DNA from: an uncultured Lachnospiraceae bacterium
GTDB taxonomy: Bacteria > Bacillota > Clostridia > Lachnospirales > Lachnospiraceae
Reading direction: 5' to 3'
DNA: 28,721 nucleotides
NCBI GenBank assembly: GCA_910588535.1
Contig: CAJUOO010000042.1
Location: 1-28,721 of the forward strand
Shown: in pieces, positions 7,735 to 14,860 of the stretch
How the letters are laid out: every line of letters begins with the position of its first letter
Position numbering within the stretch: the stretch's first letter is position 1
Translations under genes and position numbers: made by a program
The notes under the pieces: generated by a model
What the model was told of the DNA's origin: nothing
The model's input: only the letters and a program-made list of their open reading frames with translations
Databases searched by the model: none

Positions 7735-8256
7735 ATGGATAAGAACCGAGAGCTTGAGGTTCTAAAGATGTATCTGGAAGAAGTGAAGGCTGTTCCAAAA
7801 GAAGAAGAAGGAGAGCGGGATAGACTTCTCTTGGAATATGGGAGAAATGGCATATCTGTAAAGGAGCGCTTGATCAAGCTATATCTGATGGATACTTTGC
7901 AGATTGCAGCAGAATATAAGGAGCAAGGAATTGCATTTTCTGATTTGATTCAGGAGGCAAATATGGGACTTCTGCTGGCGCTTGAGGACGGCGAGACGGA
8001 GGATAGAAAGATTAAGGAGCGCATTCGGCAGGCTGTCTTGGAAGCTGTCGATGCCGAGGACAGAGAAGGAGCCGTCAGCGAGCATGTGGCAGAGGAGATT
8101 AATCGCTTGGATGAGGCGTCCAAGATTCTCTCAGACAGAAATGGGCAGGCTCCAGCAATCGAGGAATTGATGGAATATCTGGGTATGCCGGAGGATGAGA
8201 TACGGGAATATATGAAGATATCGCTCGACGCGATCAACGCAGGACTTCAAAGTTAA
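7735..8256 (+). CDS. Truncated sigma-70-like protein (pieces of regions 1.2, 2 and 3 only)
   Basis: 173 residues. Three stretches match sigma-70 factors in the right order. LEVLKMYLEEVKAVP with a following EEE resembles region 1.2. KERLIKLYLMDTLQIAAEYKEQGIAFSDLIQEANMGLLLALE (near 42-83) is a good match to region 2.1-2.2, the core RNA polymerase contact. VAEEINRLDEASKILSDRNGQAPAIEELMEYLGMPEDEIREYMKIS matches region 3. Regions 2.3-2.4 (-10 melting and reading) are replaced by a short charged linker, and region 4 (-35 reading) is missing. It could therefore bind core polymerase without recognising a promoter, or be a decaying paralogue. The ATG at 7735 has AAAGGGGTGAT upstream. An upstream in-frame ATG at 7702 overlaps the HD-GYP stop region and has no RBS. 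It is the last gene of the run before a bidirectional terminator. Confidence 0.8.
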   Translation: MDKNRELEVLKMYLEEVKAVPKEEEGERDRLLLEYGRNGISVKERLIKLYLMDTLQIAAEYKEQGIAFSDLIQEANMGLLLALEDGETEDRKIKERIRQAVLEAVDAEDREGAVSEHVAEEINRLDEASKILSDRNGQAPAIEELMEYLGMPEDEIREYMKISLDAINAGLQS

Positions 8257-8262
8257 TCATAT

Positions 8263-8309
8263 AAAAAGACTTCTGTACAATCAGTAAAGGTTGTACAGAA
8301 GTCTTTTTT
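8263..8309. terminator. Bidirectional intrinsic terminator
   Basis: The arms 8263-8280 and 8291-8308 form an 18-bp perfect stem with a 10-nt loop. The A-run at the left and T-run at the right give U-tracts in both directions. It ends the plus-strand run at the sigma-like gene and can serve as terminator for the convergent penicillin-binding protein gene. Confidence 0.9.
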
Positions 8310-8312
8310 GCT

Positions 8313-8359
8313 GCTCCATACAAAGTAAATACCTTATAAAGTATTACTTTGTATGGAGC
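8313..8359. repeat. Second long hairpin, no U-tract
   Basis: GCTCCATACAAAGTAA-ATAC (from 8313) pairs with GTATTACTTTGTATGGAGC (8341-8359): 19 bp with a single bulged A and a short AT-rich loop. Neither side is followed by a T-run, so it is not a standard terminator. It lies 3 nt from the terminator and 70 nt beyond the PBP stop codon, so it would be in the PBP mRNA 3' end. No second copy was noticed in the window. Confidence 0.75.
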
Positions 8360-8429
8360 GCAGTGCGAACTCGAAAATACAAGATAGAAAATGGCAGATT
8401 CAAGTGTTAGGTGTCTGCTAGAAAATAAT

Positions 8430-11207
8430 TTAATTAGGTACGCCTATTGTTCCTGTTTCAGAAGGAGCTTCCGGTGCTGGCGTTGGTGTATTATTTGGAT
8501 TGTTTGGTCCAAAGAACTCATTGTATTGATTTGCGGGATCACTCGGCGGCACTGGCTCTCCCGGCATAGAAGGATCCGTGACAGGAGGTGTGATGCCAGA
8601 GTGAACTGGGCAGTAATTATCCTTTAATGTTTCCGGCATAAGGTAGGTCAGATCCTGTGAATTGCCCATAATAGCAACGGCATTCTCTGCTGATACATTA
8701 GGTGAAATAGTGGTCGGAATGTTTGCACTGTTAATGTATACATGCTCTTCAAGGGACTCTGCGGGGCAGTATTCCGTGGAAAGTGCACCGCTGTCCTTAC
8801 ATACAGTAACTTTTATATGATTGTCACAGGTTTCGGTCGGCTCGGTGCCCTTGACAAAATATTCTGATTTAATCATGGAGCCTCTTGGATCATGATCGCA
8901 TAATCCCGGCACAGCAAGTTTTCCCGATTTTCTGCAGATGGAAGCCTGCGTCAGACCTTCTGGTCTGGAAAAGCTCTGTGATTCCAGATTTTCATGAATT
9001 CTAGTCATAATCTTGCCCCATAAGGTGCGGTGATAGCGACGTTCATTGCCTGACTGCGGGCGGTTCTCGTCATAACCAGACCAGATTCCTGCAGTATAGT
9101 AAGGAGTATATCCCACAAACCACACATCATTATAATCAGAGGTGGAGCCAGTCTTTCCGGCAGTACTCATATTGCTGATGCGCGCTGCTGTTCCCGTACC
9201 GCTGGTGACAACATCCTGCATGGCGCTGGTCAACAGAAAAGCAGTGGTCTCTTTGATAACACGGTGTTTTTCTGGTGTATTATCAATTAGGATATTGCCG
9301 TTGTGGTCAAGTACCTTTGTGTAGTAGATAGGTTCTGTGTAAACTCCATTATTTGCTATGGCAGCGTAGGATGCCGTCAATTCCAGATTGGTGACACCAT
9401 CTGTGATTCCCCCAAGAGCAAGGGAATAATTAATATCTGAGTAAGTATTTCCATTTGAACTTACACGGCTCTCAATCAGGGTGGTGAAACCAAAATTCAT
9501 CAGATAACTAAATCCAAGGCTCGGCGTGATGTCAGCGATAGTTTTGACAGCAACTACATTGACGGAATCACGGATCGCCTCGCGGATTGTGGTAAATCCT
9601 TTGTAAGTATTATCATAATTATTAAATGGATAGCCGTCCGGTGACGTGTAGCCTGCTTCATCGTACTGCACAGAGGCGAGTGAAAAGCCGGCGGTATCCA
9701 GAGCGGCGGCATAGGTCGATACAACCTTAAAGGTAGAGCCCGGCTGTCTGGTGGAGGAAGTCGCTCGGTTTAGAGAACGATTGACCTCCTTAATTCCACG
9801 CTCTCCCACAACAGCCTTGACATGTCCGGTGGACTGTTCCAACACGACAAAGGATGCTTGGGGCTGTGGTGTGTAAATGATATTTTCACCAAGCTCGATA
9901 TCGGAGGGCAGAAGCTTGTTTGCTTTGAATGTAGCTATCTTCTCGTCTGCTTCCTCCTTGGAATTAAAGATTAGCTTAAAAAAGCGATCTCCGGCGATCT
10001 CGTGTTCCTCATCGCCATTCTTGTAATAATTTTCCAGTGAACGCTCACTGAAATTTTCCTTTGAGCCATCGGCATGTTGAATCGACCACGCCCATGTGAT
10101 GGAATACTTGGTATCCTCCGGGAAATTTTCCTCATTCTGAAATTCCTCGTCACAGATCTGCTGAATGGATGGATCCTGTGTTGTAAAAACACTCAAGCCT
10201 CCCGCAAAAGTAAGCTGTTGTGCCTGCGCTTCTGTATAACCTTTTTTTGTCTGCAGATCAGAGATAAGCTGCGAAAGTGCTGCATCTGTAAAGGAGCTAT
10301 AAACAGAAGTATTGTTCATATATTCTATGTTGTTGTTCTCGATGCGGGTATATACATCATCCGCCATAGCTTCATTATATTCTTCTTGCGTGATATGGTT
10401 GAATTTTAACATTTTATTGAGCACATCCACCCGGCGCTCATTGTTGTTTTCAGGATAGTAGATAGGGTTGCGGCCAGAGGGATTCTGCGTGATAGCCGCG
10501 ATAACAGCAGATTCCGATATGGTCAGATCCCAGACATCCTTGTTGAAATAGCGCTTGGAGGCAGCTTGTACACCTAGGGTATTGCTGCCAAGGTTGATCA
10601 TATTGAGGTAATTTTCCAGAATTTCTTCCTTGGAATATATTTTTTCCAGTTCAAGCGCGAGAAATTGTTCTTGAAGCTTACGCTTGACACTGACCATAAA
10701 ATTGTCCTCATCCATACCGCTGTTAAAGATCTTATTTTTTAGAAGCTGCTGTGTGATGGTGCTGGCACCCTCGCGGAATTTAAAGCCGTTCATAACGCCT
10801 CTGTATGCCGCACGAAAGATACCTCTGACATCAATGCCATTGTGTTCAAAAAAACGCTCATCCTCTATATCGACAAAGGCATAAATCAAATGCTTGGGCA
10901 TCTCCTCAATGCTCGCGGAGATACGGTTGGAGCCTGTCATAACAAGAGAGGCGATCTCTTCTCCTTCAGTATTATAAAATTTGGTGGCGTAGCCTTCTGG
11001 AGTCAGATCGATGGTGGATATATCAGGGGCAGTAGAGAGAATACCCTTAACCATACCAAGACCTGCGCAGCCGACGAAAACACCGCTTATCAGGATCACG
11101 ACAAGAAGTATCTTTATAATGGTAATGCCCAGCTTTGTACTCAGTTTTTTTGATGTTGAGTTTATCTTTTTCTGCTTGGCTGAAATGCCGTTTTTTCCAT
11201 AATTCAT
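8430..11207 (-). CDS. Class A penicillin-binding protein (transglycosylase/transpeptidase)
   Basis: Bifunctional enzyme of the PBP1A family that polymerises lipid II glycan and cross-links stem peptides outside the membrane. With the start at 11207 it has 925 residues. The start is chosen because AAGGAGG lies 9 nt upstream on the minus strand. An in-frame ATG at 11234 would put the RBS inside the gene. A basic cytoplasmic tail is followed by one membrane segment (~27-52). The GT51 domain shows IEDERFFEHNG with catalytic E115, GASTITQQLLKN (147-158), and the KRKLQEQFLALELEKIYSKEEILENYLN block. The transpeptidase motifs are S491-TFK, S548-VN and K685-TG. After the catalytic domain come ~200 residues with cysteine pairs (CRKSG, LCDHD, CPAES) and a proline-rich low-complexity tail. 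It is a single gene, convergent with the sigma-like gene. Confidence 0.96.
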   Translation of the reverse strand: MNYGKNGISAKQKKINSTSKKLSTKLGITIIKILLVVILISGVFVGCAGLGMVKGILSTAPDISTIDLTPEGYATKFYNTEGEEIASLVMTGSNRISASIEEMPKHLIYAFVDIEDERFFEHNGIDVRGIFRAAYRGVMNGFKFREGASTITQQLLKNKIFNSGMDEDNFMVSVKRKLQEQFLALELEKIYSKEEILENYLNMINLGSNTLGVQAASKRYFNKDVWDLTISESAVIAAITQNPSGRNPIYYPENNNERRVDVLNKMLKFNHITQEEYNEAMADDVYTRIENNNIEYMNNTSVYSSFTDAALSQLISDLQTKKGYTEAQAQQLTFAGGLSVFTTQDPSIQQICDEEFQNEENFPEDTKYSITWAWSIQHADGSKENFSERSLENYYKNGDEEHEIAGDRFFKLIFNSKEEADEKIATFKANKLLPSDIELGENIIYTPQPQASFVVLEQSTGHVKAVVGERGIKEVNRSLNRATSSTRQPGSTFKVVSTYAAALDTAGFSLASVQYDEAGYTSPDGYPFNNYDNTYKGFTTIREAIRDSVNVVAVKTIADITPSLGFSYLMNFGFTTLIESRVSSNGNTYSDINYSLALGGITDGVTNLELTASYAAIANNGVYTEPIYYTKVLDHNGNILIDNTPEKHRVIKETTAFLLTSAMQDVVTSGTGTAARISNMSTAGKTGSTSDYNDVWFVGYTPYYTAGIWSGYDENRPQSGNERRYHRTLWGKIMTRIHENLESQSFSRPEGLTQASICRKSGKLAVPGLCDHDPRGSMIKSEYFVKGTEPTETCDNHIKVTVCKDSGALSTEYCPAESLEEHVYINSANIPTTISPNVSAENAVAIMGNSQDLTYLMPETLKDNYCPVHSGITPPVTDPSMPGEPVPPSDPANQYNEFFGPNNPNNTPTPAPEAPSETGTIGVPN

Positions 11208-11232
11208 GGTGTGCTTCCTCCTTATCTCAACC

Positions 11233-11238
11233 ATTATA
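11233..11238 (-). promoter_or_regulatory. Candidate -10 box of the PBP gene
   Basis: On the minus strand this reads TATAAT, a full sigma-A -10 match, in an AT-rich leader 26 nt before the chosen ATG. The -35 at 17-18 nt is poor, so start efficiency is uncertain. The 5' leader would be only about 20 nt. Confidence 0.45.
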
Positions 11239-11354
11239 TCAAAAAAGATTATGTAAATAAAGTAAAACTTGAAAAGTTCATAATTTTATAAAATAATTTA
11301 CTCTTCTTTTCTCACTTTGTCTTAAGAATTTACTATGAAATAGCAGTTTATACG

Positions 11355-11394
11355 GGATAGTCAACAATTATAATAAATTATTGATCGACCGTCC
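11355..11394 (+). promoter_or_regulatory. Dyad centred on a TATAAT box (possible promoter/operator)
   Basis: A 40-bp interrupted inverted repeat: GGA..GTC..CAAT on the left and ATTG..GAC..TCC on the right, flanking a perfect -10 box TATAAT at 11369-11374. A repressor bound here would cover the promoter. The -35 at 17 nt (GTTTAT) is weak. It lies in the divergent gap between the PBP gene and the DUF6514-like gene, which is the more likely target. Confidence 0.4.
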
Positions 11395-11560
11395 TTTACA
11401 AAATAGAAGACAAATCGGGAGAAGGTGACGTATTAATAGGTGGTGCAGGGGAATTTTGCGGTGGAAAAGAGTGGGAATTACTCAAAATATTCTTTATAAT
11501 AAAGTTGGTGCCAAAATGTCTTTGCGGGTGCTAGTAAAGGAAGAAATGAGGGATATAGCG

Positions 11561-11866
11561 ATGAGAAAAGATTATCTAATTGGAGTCGCGACAGTAGCAC
11601 AGCAGGAACAAAGGATACGTCTGGAATATTATCTTGTTGAGGAGACGCGGGATGTAAGTGGTATTTCCTTGTATGGGATGATGATAAAGAAAGAGATGCG
11701 GACAGAGGGTAAGATAGAAAGAACACAGGCAAGTGGAAAGGCGATCTCGTATTCCCGCGATTATGTGGAGCGGATGATACAGCTATTTATGAAAAATGCC
11801 GTGACACCACTTACAATGGACGAGCTAATTGATGAGTATGTGAGCAGGGAGGGGATATCTGCCTGA
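11561..11866 (+). CDS. Small DUF6514-like protein
   Basis: 101 residues with this start. It resembles the DUF6514 family of short Clostridia proteins: LEYYLVEE, then SLYGMMIKKE, a serine/tyrosine stretch ISYSRDYVERMIQLFMKN and a C-terminal VTPLTMDELIDEYV. No function is known. There is no signal peptide or membrane segment. The start is uncertain. The ATG at 11561 has GAGGG 8 nt upstream and gives the usual family length. In-frame alternatives are ATG 11546, ATG 11516 and TTG 11456, the last with CAGGGG 4 nt upstream. The gene stands alone, divergent from the PBP gene and convergent with yigZ. The family assignment is from memory of the sequence pattern and is moderately sure. Confidence 0.65.
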   Translation: MRKDYLIGVATVAQQEQRIRLEYYLVEETRDVSGISLYGMMIKKEMRTEGKIERTQASGKAISYSRDYVERMIQLFMKNAVTPLTMDELIDEYVSREGISA

Positions 11867-11886
11867 GAAGCAGAAGAAGGTTACTT

Positions 11887-12047
11887 AAAAAGGTCAACAA
11901 AAAAACACAGCCTATTTTCTTTGTTTTCCATGTTGTTAAGCGAAAAGTGTGACGGCTGCTAAGCCTGTGAACTACCTAGCAAAGTGTCACGCTTTTCAAA
12001 GAGCTACATCAAGAAAGTGGGCGGTGCTTTTTGTTGCTTCTTTTTTT
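11887..12047. ncRNA. Rod-like structured RNA candidate / bidirectional terminator region
   Basis: The 213-nt gap between the DUF6514-like gene and yigZ can fold end to end. Pairs, read inward, are 11887-11892/12040-12045, 11895-11903/12028-12036 (9 bp), 11906-11908/12024-12026, 11910-11912/12020-12022, 11916-11921/12011-12016, 11930-11933/12006-12009, then a 12-bp terminal stem 11942-11953/11986-11997 with one G-U and a 32-nt loop. The plus strand ends in CTTCTTTTTTT, and the minus strand also has a T-run (11899-11905 complement). It may be a dedicated small RNA, or a long terminator for both convergent genes. No clear promoter lies in front of it. Confidence 0.45.
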
Positions 12048-12079
12048 AGGAGAGCGGTGCGGACCTTGTCTTGAACAGA

Positions 12080-12739
12080 TTAGTCAGAGAAAATCTTAAT
12101 TTCATTGTTTACTTCTCCGTACCATATTGGTTCACCTTCAGAGAAGATGGCTTTTCCATTGGTAGCTTCCGTCACCTGCTTGATAAATATGGAGCGGGAG
12201 CCTTCCGGTACAAGCAATTCAACCTGAACGGCATCTGTGTATATGGTGTCCAATATGGAAACTTCGAGTCTGGAACAGAGATATTGAAGCTTTCCTAAAC
12301 CATTATAATCGGTGTGTACAGATAGTTGTGTTCCCGGCTGTTTTGTTATAATGGTACTATTTGATAGCCCTGCTTTTACCGCGGCAGTGTAGGCGCGCAC
12401 CAGTCCACCTGTTCCAAGAAGTGTTCCGCCAAAATAGCGCGTGACTACCACGGCAGCGTCATGGATATTTTCAGAGAGAAGAACATCAAGCATAGGTCTT
12501 CCTGCTGTCTGAGCAGGCTCTCCGTCATCGCTGCAGCGCGTCAGCTCATGGTTTCGTCCTATCACAAAGGCACTGCAGTTATGTCTGGCATCCCAGTACT
12601 TTTTCTTTGTCGTGTTTATAAAATTGACAGCATCTTCCTCACATTTTATTGGCATAGTGGTGGCAATAAAACGTGATTTTTTCTCTGTAATCTCTCCTTC
12701 ACCGCCTGCAAGCAGCACTTTATATGGTTCTGGTGTCAT
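12080..12739 (-). CDS. yigZ: YigZ/IMPACT family protein
   Basis: 219 residues from the ATG at 12739. The family has an N-terminal UPF0029 (Impact) domain and a C-terminal DUF1949 ferredoxin-like domain. Its members are linked to nucleic acid or ribosome-related roles, but the exact function in bacteria is not settled. The diagnostic blocks are ARHNCSAFVIG, CSDDGEPAQTAGRPMLDVL and VVVTRYFGGTLLGTGGLVRAY, all intact. The C-terminal half has SVHTDYNGLGKLQY, typical of DUF1949. GAGG lies 6 nt before 12739. A second ATG at 12751, which would add MRQV, has only a weak AGGT. The gene follows typA by about 58 nt on the same strand without a terminator, so the two are probably co-transcribed. Confidence 0.93.
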   Translation of the reverse strand: MTPEPYKVLLAGGEGEITEKKSRFIATTMPIKCEEDAVNFINTTKKKYWDARHNCSAFVIGRNHELTRCSDDGEPAQTAGRPMLDVLLSENIHDAAVVVTRYFGGTLLGTGGLVRAYTAAVKAGLSNSTIITKQPGTQLSVHTDYNGLGKLQYLCSRLEVSILDTIYTDAVQVELLVPEGSRSIFIKQVTEATNGKAIFSEGEPIWYGEVNNEIKIFSD

Positions 12740-12797
12740 GACCTGCCTCATTTCTACCTAGTTAGATGGTGTTGTAACTGTCTGTCTCACTTTGTGT

Positions 12798-14639
12798 CTA
12801 TTTTGCAGATTTTGCATTGTTTGCCGCGCGCTTGCGAAGAGTGGGATCTAGGATTTTCTTTCTGATTCGCAGATTTTTAGGTGTCACTTCTAGGAGCTCA
12901 TCTGTGTCTATAAATTCCAATGCCTGCTCAAGGCTTAGGATTTTAGGCGCAGTTAGTCTAAGCGCGTCATCGGAGCCGGAGGCGCGAGTGTTGGTAAGCT
13001 GTTTTTTCTTACATACATTTACTTCTATATCCTCCGTGCGCCCAGTTTGTCCAATGACCATACCAGCATATACCTGTTCACCGGCGCCGATAAAGAGGAT
13101 GCCTCGCTCCTGCGCATTGAACAAGCCATAGGTGATGCTCTCTCCAGATTCAAAGGCGATCAGTGAGCCTTGCTGGCGGTAGGAAATATCTCCCTTATAG
13201 GGGCCATAGCCATCAAAGATGGTGTTGATAATGCCATTCCCCTTGGTGGAGGTCATAAATTCGCCGCGGTAGCCGATAAGTCCTCTGGATGGAATGGAAA
13301 ATTCCAGACGGACATAGCCGCCGCTTGCCGGAAGCATATTTTTAAGCTCACCTCTTCGCTCGCTCAATGCCTGAATGATCGTTCCTGAGAATTCTTCAGG
13401 AACATCGATGTAGGCGAGCTCCATGGGCTCTAACTTGTGTCCTTGTTCGTCGGTGTGATAGAGAACCTCTGCCTTGCTGACAGCAAATTCATAGCCTTCT
13501 CGTCTCATATTTTCAATTAGCACAGATAAGTGAAGCTCACCTCTGCCGGATACTTTAAAGCTATCGGTGCTGTCTGTATCCTCCACCCGCAGACTGACAT
13601 CTGTGTTTAATTCACGGAACAGCCTGTCTCTTAAGTGGCGGGAGGTGACATATTTTCCCTCTTTTCCAGCAAGTGGGCTGTCATTTACCATAAACTGCAT
13701 GGCGATGGTCGGTTCGGAGATCTTCTGGAACGGGATTGGCTCTGGGCTTTCAGGAGAGCACAGAGTGTCGCCGATGTGGATGTCAGCGATGCCGGAGATC
13801 GCGACGATAGATCCGATGGATGCCTCATTCACCTCAACCTTGTTCAGACCATCAAACTCATAGAGCTTGCTCACCTTGACCTTTCTTTTCTTATCTGGTT
13901 CATGGGCATTGACAATCACGGCATCCTGATTGACGCGGATAACGCCGTTGTCTACTTTGCCGACGCCGATGCGCCCCACATAGTCATTGTAATCGATAGT
14001 GCTGATAAGGACCTGTGTTCCAAGCTCTGGATCTCCCTCTGGCGCAGGGATGGCTTTTAGGATGGTTTCAAATAGAGGAACCATATTTTCTGGCTTATCG
14101 TTTGGATCGAGCATGGCATAGCCCGCCTTTGCCGAGGCGTAGACAAAAGGACAGTCAAGCTGCTCGTCGGAGGCGTCCAGATCCATAAATAACTCCAAAA
14201 CTTCGTCAATCACTTCATCAGGGCGTGCCTCTGGCCTGTCGATCTTGTTGATGCACACAATCACAGACAGATTGAGTTCTAGTGCCTTTTTTAGCACGAA
14301 TTTGGTCTGGGGCATTGCGCCCTCGTAGGCATCCACAACCAAGATAACGCCGTTGACCATCTTGAGAACACGCTCCACCTCGCCGCCAAAGTCGGCGTGG
14401 CCGGGTGTATCTATAATATTAATTTTTGTGTTTTTGTAATATACAGCGGTATTTTTGGATAGAATCGTGATGCCGCGCTCGCGCTCGATATCATTGGAGT
14501 CCATCACGCGCTCTGCAACCTCCTGATTCTGGCGGAATACACCGCTCTGCTTTAACAGCTCATCCACCAAAGTGGTTTTTCCATGATCTACATGGGCAAT
14601 AATCGCAATATTGCGAATATCTTCTCTCTTTGTCTTCAT
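12798..14639 (-). CDS. typA: Ribosome-associated GTPase BipA/TypA
   Basis: Translational GTPase of the EF-G/LepA group that binds the 70S ribosome and supports large-subunit assembly and growth in cold or stress. It has 613 residues, the family length. GTP-binding motifs: AHVDHGKT (15-22), RGITI (55-59), DTPGH (77-81), NKID (131-134) and SAKAG. After the G domain come a beta-barrel domain II, EF-G-like domains III and V (PIPFQKISEPTIAMQF, SGRGELHLSVLIENMRREGYE) and the BipA-specific C-terminal domain (YGPYKGDISYRQQGSL..., LTNTRASGSDDALRL). AAAGAGGG lies about 11 nt before the ATG, a little far. It is transcribed away from the ABC unit. Confidence 0.97.
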   Translation of the reverse strand: MKTKREDIRNIAIIAHVDHGKTTLVDELLKQSGVFRQNQEVAERVMDSNDIERERGITILSKNTAVYYKNTKINIIDTPGHADFGGEVERVLKMVNGVILVVDAYEGAMPQTKFVLKKALELNLSVIVCINKIDRPEARPDEVIDEVLELFMDLDASDEQLDCPFVYASAKAGYAMLDPNDKPENMVPLFETILKAIPAPEGDPELGTQVLISTIDYNDYVGRIGVGKVDNGVIRVNQDAVIVNAHEPDKKRKVKVSKLYEFDGLNKVEVNEASIGSIVAISGIADIHIGDTLCSPESPEPIPFQKISEPTIAMQFMVNDSPLAGKEGKYVTSRHLRDRLFRELNTDVSLRVEDTDSTDSFKVSGRGELHLSVLIENMRREGYEFAVSKAEVLYHTDEQGHKLEPMELAYIDVPEEFSGTIIQALSERRGELKNMLPASGGYVRLEFSIPSRGLIGYRGEFMTSTKGNGIINTIFDGYGPYKGDISYRQQGSLIAFESGESITYGLFNAQERGILFIGAGEQVYAGMVIGQTGRTEDIEVNVCKKKQLTNTRASGSDDALRLTAPKILSLEQALEFIDTDELLEVTPKNLRIRKKILDPTLRKRAANNAKSAK

Positions 14640-14695
14640 AAATATAATATCCCTCTTTCTAATTCACATAGTCTGTGCAAAAGTCAACCTGTTAC

Positions 14696-14723
14696 AGTTT
14701 AGCACATTCTGGGAAGATTACAA
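14696..14723 (-). promoter_or_regulatory. Candidate typA promoter
   Basis: On the minus strand: TTGTAA (-35, 4/6), a 16-nt spacer, then TAAACT (-10, 4/6) preceded by TGC, which makes it an extended -10 type. It would give a leader of roughly 50 nt before typA. Confidence 0.4.
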
Positions 14724-14799
14724 GGTTTTTCTGAAAGCTATTCATAGATTCTTAAGAAAATCCTTAAAGGAAATACTGTTTTCTAAAGTAGTTTTATGA

Positions 14800-14805
14800 T
14801 ATACT
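14800..14805 (+). promoter_or_regulatory. Extended -10 promoter of the ABC unit
   Basis: TGATATACT gives TATACT with an upstream TG dinucleotide at the right distance. The -35 region is weak. It lies 55 nt before the ABC ATPase start in the divergent gap with typA, with an A/T-rich upstream stretch. Confidence 0.5.
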
Positions 14806-14860
14806 GTATAGATGAATCCTGAGAAGGAATCAGCAGGAAAGGGATGAAATAGGTGGTATT

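Noticed and set aside
8391..8627. A plus-strand open frame of 78 codons over the PBP 3' end
   Set aside because: It lies mostly antisense to the PBP coding sequence, has no RBS, and its product is rich in Arg, Cys and Trp, which is typical of a shadow frame.
11887..12047. Calling the rod-like region a 6S RNA
   Set aside because: The shape is similar, but there is no clear promoter in front, it is shorter than typical 6S RNA, and I could not match conserved bubble sequence.
12071..12298. A plus-strand open frame of 75 codons over the 3' end of yigZ
   Set aside because: It is antisense to an intact conserved family domain, so it is best read as a shadow.
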